DNA of 6,720 bases from Ruminococcus sp. (lineage in GTDB: Bacteria; Bacillota; Clostridia; Oscillospirales; Ruminococcaceae). The position numbers and the translations under genes were made by a program. Below, piece by piece: positions 3,742 to 6,720 of the stretch. Under the pieces are notes generated by a model. That model was not told the origin of the DNA and did not search any database. It saw only the letters and a list, made by a program, of their open reading frames with translations. The number at the start of each line of letters is the position of its first letter. The stretch's first letter is position 1. The DNA is taken from positions 1 through 6,720 of the forward strand of contig JAFYET010000110.1 of the NCBI GenBank assembly GCA_017544125.1. The letters are read 5' to 3'.

Positions 3742-5508
3742 TTAGACCACCGCCCCTTCCTCTTCGCCGCACTGGAGCTGATATATCTGCTTATAGTAGC
3801 CCTCACGCCTGATAAGCTCATCATGCGTGCCCATATCGGCTATGCGCCCGTTGTCAAGAATTATTATCTTGTCGGCATTTCTCGCTGATGATATTCGCTG
3901 GGCTATTATTATCTTGGTACACTCAAAGTCAAGCTCGTTTGAAAGGGCGTTTTGTATTGCCGCCTCTGTCTCCATATCAACTGCCGATGTGGTGTCATCA
4001 AGTATGAGCACCGCAGGTCTTACTGCCAGAGCCCTTGCAAGGGATATTCTCTGCTTCTGCCCGCCGGAAAGCCCGACACCACGCTCGCCGACTATCGTAT
4101 CATACCGCTCGGGCAGCCTTTCTATAAATTCATTGGCACATGACAGCTCGGCGCATTTTCTTACATACTCTTCATCGAGCGAGCTGTCGCCGAATGCTAT
4201 GTTTGAATCTATCGTATCAGAATATAGCAGCACGTCCTGGGTAGCTATGCTTATGTTTTTTCTTAAAGCGTGCAGGCGGTGCAGCTTGACCCCCTGCCCG
4301 TCAACCAGCACCTCGCCGCTGTCTGCATCATAAAAGCGGGGGATAAGGTTTATCATAGATGTCTTGCCGCAGCCCGTCGGGCCCATTACAGCGACCGTCT
4401 CGCCTGCGTTTATCTTAAAGCTGATATCTTTAAGTATCTTCTTGCCGTCGATAGAGAAGCTGACGTTTTTAAACTCGATATCGCCCTTAAGCCTCTCTGC
4501 CGGGGTCGATGCGTCCTCACGGTCAACTATCATCGGTGCGAAGTAATAGACTTCGATTATCTTGCCTGCCGATGCGACGAATCTATGGAAGTCGTTTATA
4601 TAAGCGCCAAGGTTTCTCAGCGGGTTGCTGACCGCCCACAAAAGCCCCGATATTGCCACATACTGCCCCATAGTCAGGTGGCGCTGTATCATAAAATAGC
4701 CGCCTGCAAGCAGCAACACAACGCTTAGTGACCCTGCCAGCACGTCAATAAACGGCTGGTATTTGAGCCAGACGTATGCCGCCTTGATATTGGCTTTTCT
4801 GTATTCCTCGTCACGGCTTCTGAACTTCTCTTTTTCAAACTCTTCCCTTGCGAATGCCTTGACCACCCTGTTGCCCGAGATATTCTCCTGAGCGGCGGTG
4901 TTCAGCTGCGATGACTTTTCCCTGACCTCACGGTAGGCAGGCCCTGCGAACTTTGAGAGCTTGCGCCTTATTATAAGTATAAGCGGTGTCATAAGCAGTA
5001 TGCACAGCGCCGTTGCATAGTCGATAGTGAAGAAGTAGACCATTGATGCGGTGAAAAGTGCTATGCTCTCGACAGCGCCCTTGATGACCCACGAGACCAT
5101 ATGCCTTACCATATCAAGGTCGCCCGTCAGCCTTGTCATAAGGTCGCCTGTACGGAAGCGGTCATAGAATGCTATATCCTGATTCTCTATCCTGCGAAAG
5201 AGCTTGGTGCGTATATTATATATCATGCCCTGCGAGGCGGTTTCGTAATACATATTGCACGCATACTGAAAGACAGTTCTGACAAAGGTAAGCCCTATCA
5301 TACCTGCTATGAGCCACCAGAACAGCGTGCGCTCGTTTTTGAGGTTTTCTATGGCGTTATCGTTTGATATGAACGTATCTATCAGTTTCGCCTGAAAATA
5401 GGGCGAGGTGATATACAAACCATTGCACACGACCGACAGGCACAGTGCTATTATATACCCCCGTCTGCTGCCTTTCATATTTTCCCAAAGCCATTTGAAC
5501 TGGAACAT
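3742..5508 (-). CDS. ABC exporter half-transporter, degenerate-site subunit (TM287-like)
   Basis: This 588-residue protein is the first gene of the operon. It has a six-helix exporter domain (to about residue 320) and an ATPase domain with Walker A GPTGCGKTS (376-384), Q-loop Gln424 and signature LSGGQKQ (480-486). Walker B is LILDD, with Asp505 where the catalytic Glu should be, and the switch residue is Gln537 instead of His. These two changes are the hallmark of the non-hydrolysing site in heterodimeric exporters (TM287/288, BmrCD, LmrCD), so this protein should pair with the product of 1975-3741. The ATG at 5506-5508 has a strong ribosome site, AAAGGAG (5517-5523), six to eight bases upstream. 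The promoter is near 5590. Equal length of the two subunits suggests an old duplication. Confidence 0.93.
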   Translation of the reverse strand: MFQFKWLWENMKGSRRGYIIALCLSVVCNGLYITSPYFQAKLIDTFISNDNAIENLKNERTLFWWLIAGMIGLTFVRTVFQYACNMYYETASQGMIYNIRTKLFRRIENQDIAFYDRFRTGDLMTRLTGDLDMVRHMVSWVIKGAVESIALFTASMVYFFTIDYATALCILLMTPLILIIRRKLSKFAGPAYREVREKSSQLNTAAQENISGNRVVKAFAREEFEKEKFRSRDEEYRKANIKAAYVWLKYQPFIDVLAGSLSVVLLLAGGYFMIQRHLTMGQYVAISGLLWAVSNPLRNLGAYINDFHRFVASAGKIIEVYYFAPMIVDREDASTPAERLKGDIEFKNVSFSIDGKKILKDISFKINAGETVAVMGPTGCGKTSMINLIPRFYDADSGEVLVDGQGVKLHRLHALRKNISIATQDVLLYSDTIDSNIAFGDSSLDEEYVRKCAELSCANEFIERLPERYDTIVGERGVGLSGGQKQRISLARALAVRPAVLILDDTTSAVDMETEAAIQNALSNELDFECTKIIIAQRISSARNADKIIILDNGRIADMGTHDELIRREGYYKQIYQLQCGEEEGAVV

Positions 5509-5587
5509 TTCAGGCTCTCCTTTCTTTATTGTAATTGTATCATATTCTTATATACTCTCGATGAGTTGTTTTGTTTTACGATTATGT

Positions 5588-5593
5588 ATTATA
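5588..5593 (-). promoter_or_regulatory. Extended -10 promoter of the ABC exporter operon
   Basis: On the minus strand GTGTTATAAT gives a perfect -10 with the TGn extension, but no good TTGACA lies 17 bases upstream. Transcription would start near 5581, leaving a leader of about 73 bases that is AT-rich with no clear riboswitch. An inverted repeat (5616-5629) lies at the -35 position. Confidence 0.65.
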
Positions 5594-5615
5594 ACACATA
5601 TCTTTCAAGATAGAA

Positions 5616-5629
5616 ATAGTTTATACTAT
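5616..5629. promoter_or_regulatory. Candidate operator: ATAGT-TTAT-ACTAT
   Basis: A perfect 5-bp inverted repeat with a 4-base spacer, spanning about -35 to -48 relative to the predicted ABC operon start. It sits where a promoter without a -35 box would need an activator or could be blocked by a repressor. No regulator gene is in the window. Confidence 0.35.
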
Positions 5630-5660
5630 CCTATTCTTTACATATCCCAACATAAGTAAT

Positions 5661-5695
5661 GAATAGTGAAGAGTGAATAATGAATAATGAAAAAT
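5661..5695 (+). repeat. Heptamer tandem repeat C
   Basis: Five 7-bp units: GAATAGT, GAAGAGT, GAATAAT, GAATAAT, GAAAAAT. These are close in sequence to array A (1400-1434), with the same five-unit length. It lies upstream of the ABC promoter and, read on the plus strand, is followed by a CCCCCGGG hairpin, much as array A is. Confidence 0.8.
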
Positions 5696-5701
5696 AAATA
5701 T

Positions 5702-5730
5702 GCCCCCGGGCTCTTTGCGAACCCGAAGGC
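5702..5730 (-). terminator. Hairpin, possible terminator of the CPA2 antiporter gene
   Basis: GCC (5702-5704) pairs with GGC (5728-5730), and CGGG (5707-5710) with CCCG (5722-5725), across a 2x2 internal loop. Read from the antiporter (minus strand) it is followed by ATATTTATTTTTC, a broken T-tract. It is the most likely end of that transcript, about 100 bases past the stop codon. Confidence 0.5.
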
Positions 5731-5778
5731 AGGTTGTAATCATACAGTAGTTAAGGGGGGTATCAGCCCGATATGGAC

Positions 5779-5817
5779 GGTATCAACGCAGTTGATACCA
5801 ATTGCGGCGCAGCCGCA
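5779..5817. repeat. Two adjacent palindromes: GGTATCAAC/GTTGATACC and TGCGGC/GCCGCA
   Basis: A perfect 9-bp stem with a GCA loop (5779-5799) is followed three bases later by a perfect 6-bp stem with a GCA loop (5803-5817). The first shares GTATCAA with the toxin leader hairpins. The second shares the GGT-TGCGGC-GCCGCA plan of the 39-bp repeats, at the same place after a stop codon. Function unknown. Confidence 0.7.
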
Positions 5818-5822
5818 CCTCA

Positions 5823-5865
5823 ACTGTTAACTGTTCACTGTTAACGGCTCACTGTTAACCGGTTC
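5823..5865 (-). repeat. Heptamer tandem repeat D, forming the end of the CPA2 antiporter gene
   Basis: On the plus strand ACTGTTA units alternate with ACTGTTC, ACGGCTC and a last ACCGGTTC (period 7, or 14 as pairs). The array lies inside the coding end, where it encodes the tail PVNSEPLTVNS, and provides the TAA stop at 5827-5829. Confidence 0.8.
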
Positions 5866-6720
5866 CTCTCCTTGATACAGCAGCTTGAGCAGTATCGGCG
5901 TTGATACCGAGGATACGATGATAAGCAGAATCACGCAGGCGAAATATTTTGAGCTTAACAGCCCGACCGACAGACCCTTCTGCGCAACTATGAGCGCCAC
6001 CTCGCCTCTTGTCATCATGCCTATGCCGACTTTCAGGCTGTCTTTGGTCTTGAAGCCCATGAGCCTTGCGGTCAGCCCGCAGCCTATGACCTTTGTGAGC
6101 AGTGCCACAAACACAAAGCCGACAGAGAACAGCAGCAGGTCGGCATTAAAGCCGTCGAGGGTAGTCTTTAAGCCAATGCTTGCAAAGAACACGGGGCCGA
6201 AGAACATATACGAGTTTATATCAACACGCCTTGCGATATAGTCCGAGTCACTCAGGCTGCAAAGGATAAGCCCTGCTACGTATGCGCCCGTGATATCGGC
6301 AATACCGAAGAACGCCTCTGCCGCAAAGGCTAAGAACATACAAAGCGCAAGCCCTAAAATGGGTATTCGCCGCTGGTGGGGGTAGCGCTTGTCTATCTTC
6401 TTGAAAACGTAGTAGGTAAGAAAGCCCACCCCGAAGCTGAACACGAAAAACAGCCCCGTATGTATGAGCACGCTCGTCGGCTTTGCGGCGGGGTCTTTGA
6501 AGCCGATGACAAAGGTCAGCACGATTATGCCGATAACGTCGTCGATGATAGCCGAGCTTAAGATAAGCGTGCCTATGGTGCTTTTGAGCTTGCCAAGCTC
6601 TTTGAGGGTCTCAACGGTTATGCTAACACTTGTGGCGGTCATGATCGTGCCGATAAAGACTGCCCGCATGAACTTCTCTGTGCCCACAGCGCCGAAGCCG
6701 TAGAAAAAGCCATAGAGCAG
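5827..6720 (-). CDS. CPA2 family Na+/H+ (or K+/H+) antiporter, C-terminal part, runs off the window
   Basis: The frame is open to the right edge, giving 297 visible codons. The GTG at 6685-6687 is inside the gene (LLYGFFYGFGA precedes it in frame), so the true start lies beyond 6720. Visible family motifs are TATSVSITVETL, then the acidic pair IDDV (Asp pair at 6538-6543) that binds the transported ion in NapA-type proteins. GAYVAGLIL, FFGPVFFASIGL and MMTRGEVALIVAQKG near the C-terminal helices follow. The hydrophobicity fits the last eight or so helices of a 12-13 helix antiporter. No TrkA-N or other cytosolic domain follows the membrane part, which favours the NapA/GerN group over KefB. 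The last 11 or so residues come from a tandem DNA repeat. The gene reads toward the ABC operon's promoter region. Confidence 0.88.
   Translation of the reverse strand: MLYGFFYGFGAVGTEKFMRAVFIGTIMTATSVSITVETLKELGKLKSTIGTLILSSAIIDDVIGIIVLTFVIGFKDPAAKPTSVLIHTGLFFVFSFGVGFLTYYVFKKIDKRYPHQRRIPILGLALCMFLAFAAEAFFGIADITGAYVAGLILCSLSDSDYIARRVDINSYMFFGPVFFASIGLKTTLDGFNADLLLFSVGFVFVALLTKVIGCGLTARLMGFKTKDSLKVGIGMMTRGEVALIVAQKGLSVGLLSSKYFACVILLIIVSSVSTPILLKLLYQGEEPVNSEPLTVNS

Noticed and set aside
3827..4333. A 168-residue plus-strand open frame in the ABC region
   Set aside because: It lies opposite the ATPase domain with all motifs on the minus strand; a Ser/Ala-rich shadow.
5827..6687. GTG at 6685-6687 as the true start of the CPA2 antiporter
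   Set aside because: The frame stays open with membrane-type residues up to 6720 and the conserved N-terminal half of the family is missing, so the gene simply continues beyond the window.

Overview
This window looks like a chromosomal segment of a gut-type Firmicute, most likely a Ruminococcus-like clostridium (Oscillospiraceae). I infer this from protein style, frequent GTG starts, consensus extended -10 promoters and a Mn-type yybP-ykoY riboswitch; there is no rRNA or other taxonomic marker. There is no phage, IS transposase or CRISPR array. The coding part is ordinary transport machinery. The intergenic parts are not ordinary.

Layout, left to right. (1) 5-220, minus strand: a 31-residue single-helix membrane peptide of the holin-like toxin type, with its own promoter and a structured leader. 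(2) 229-1380, plus strand: a consensus promoter, a yybP-ykoY (Mn2+) riboswitch with a terminator that competes with the aptamer, and a 309-residue two-repeat cation/Ca2+ antiporter family gene. (3) 1381-1974: a non-antiporter intergenic cassette. It holds a second toxin-like gene (32 residues), a convergent short antisense RNA, and a terminator whose DNA also contains the antisense promoter. Heptamer tandem repeats and a 39-bp inverted repeat bound it. Together this reads as a type I toxin-antitoxin locus. (4) 1975-5508, minus strand: two adjacent 588-codon ABC exporter half-transporters forming a heterodimer with one degenerate ATP site, driven by a promoter near 5590. (5) 5509-5826: promoter region, a second heptamer array and several GC hairpins. 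(6) 5827-6720, minus strand: the C-terminal part of a CPA2 Na+/H+ antiporter that runs off the right edge.

Functionally, the riboswitch-antiporter unit probably exports Mn2+ (or Ca2+/Mn2+) when the cell is metal-replete. The ABC pair probably exports a lipophilic compound or drug. The CPA2 protein handles Na+ or K+ against H+. The two toxin-like genes share a leader of 29 identical bases that is better conserved than the coding part, so the RNA structure is probably under selection.

The most unusual feature is a recurrent intergenic design. Four arrays of 7-bp tandem repeats lie at gene ends, in inverted pairs, next to GC-rich palindromes of shared sequence. Two protein stop codons lie inside these arrays.
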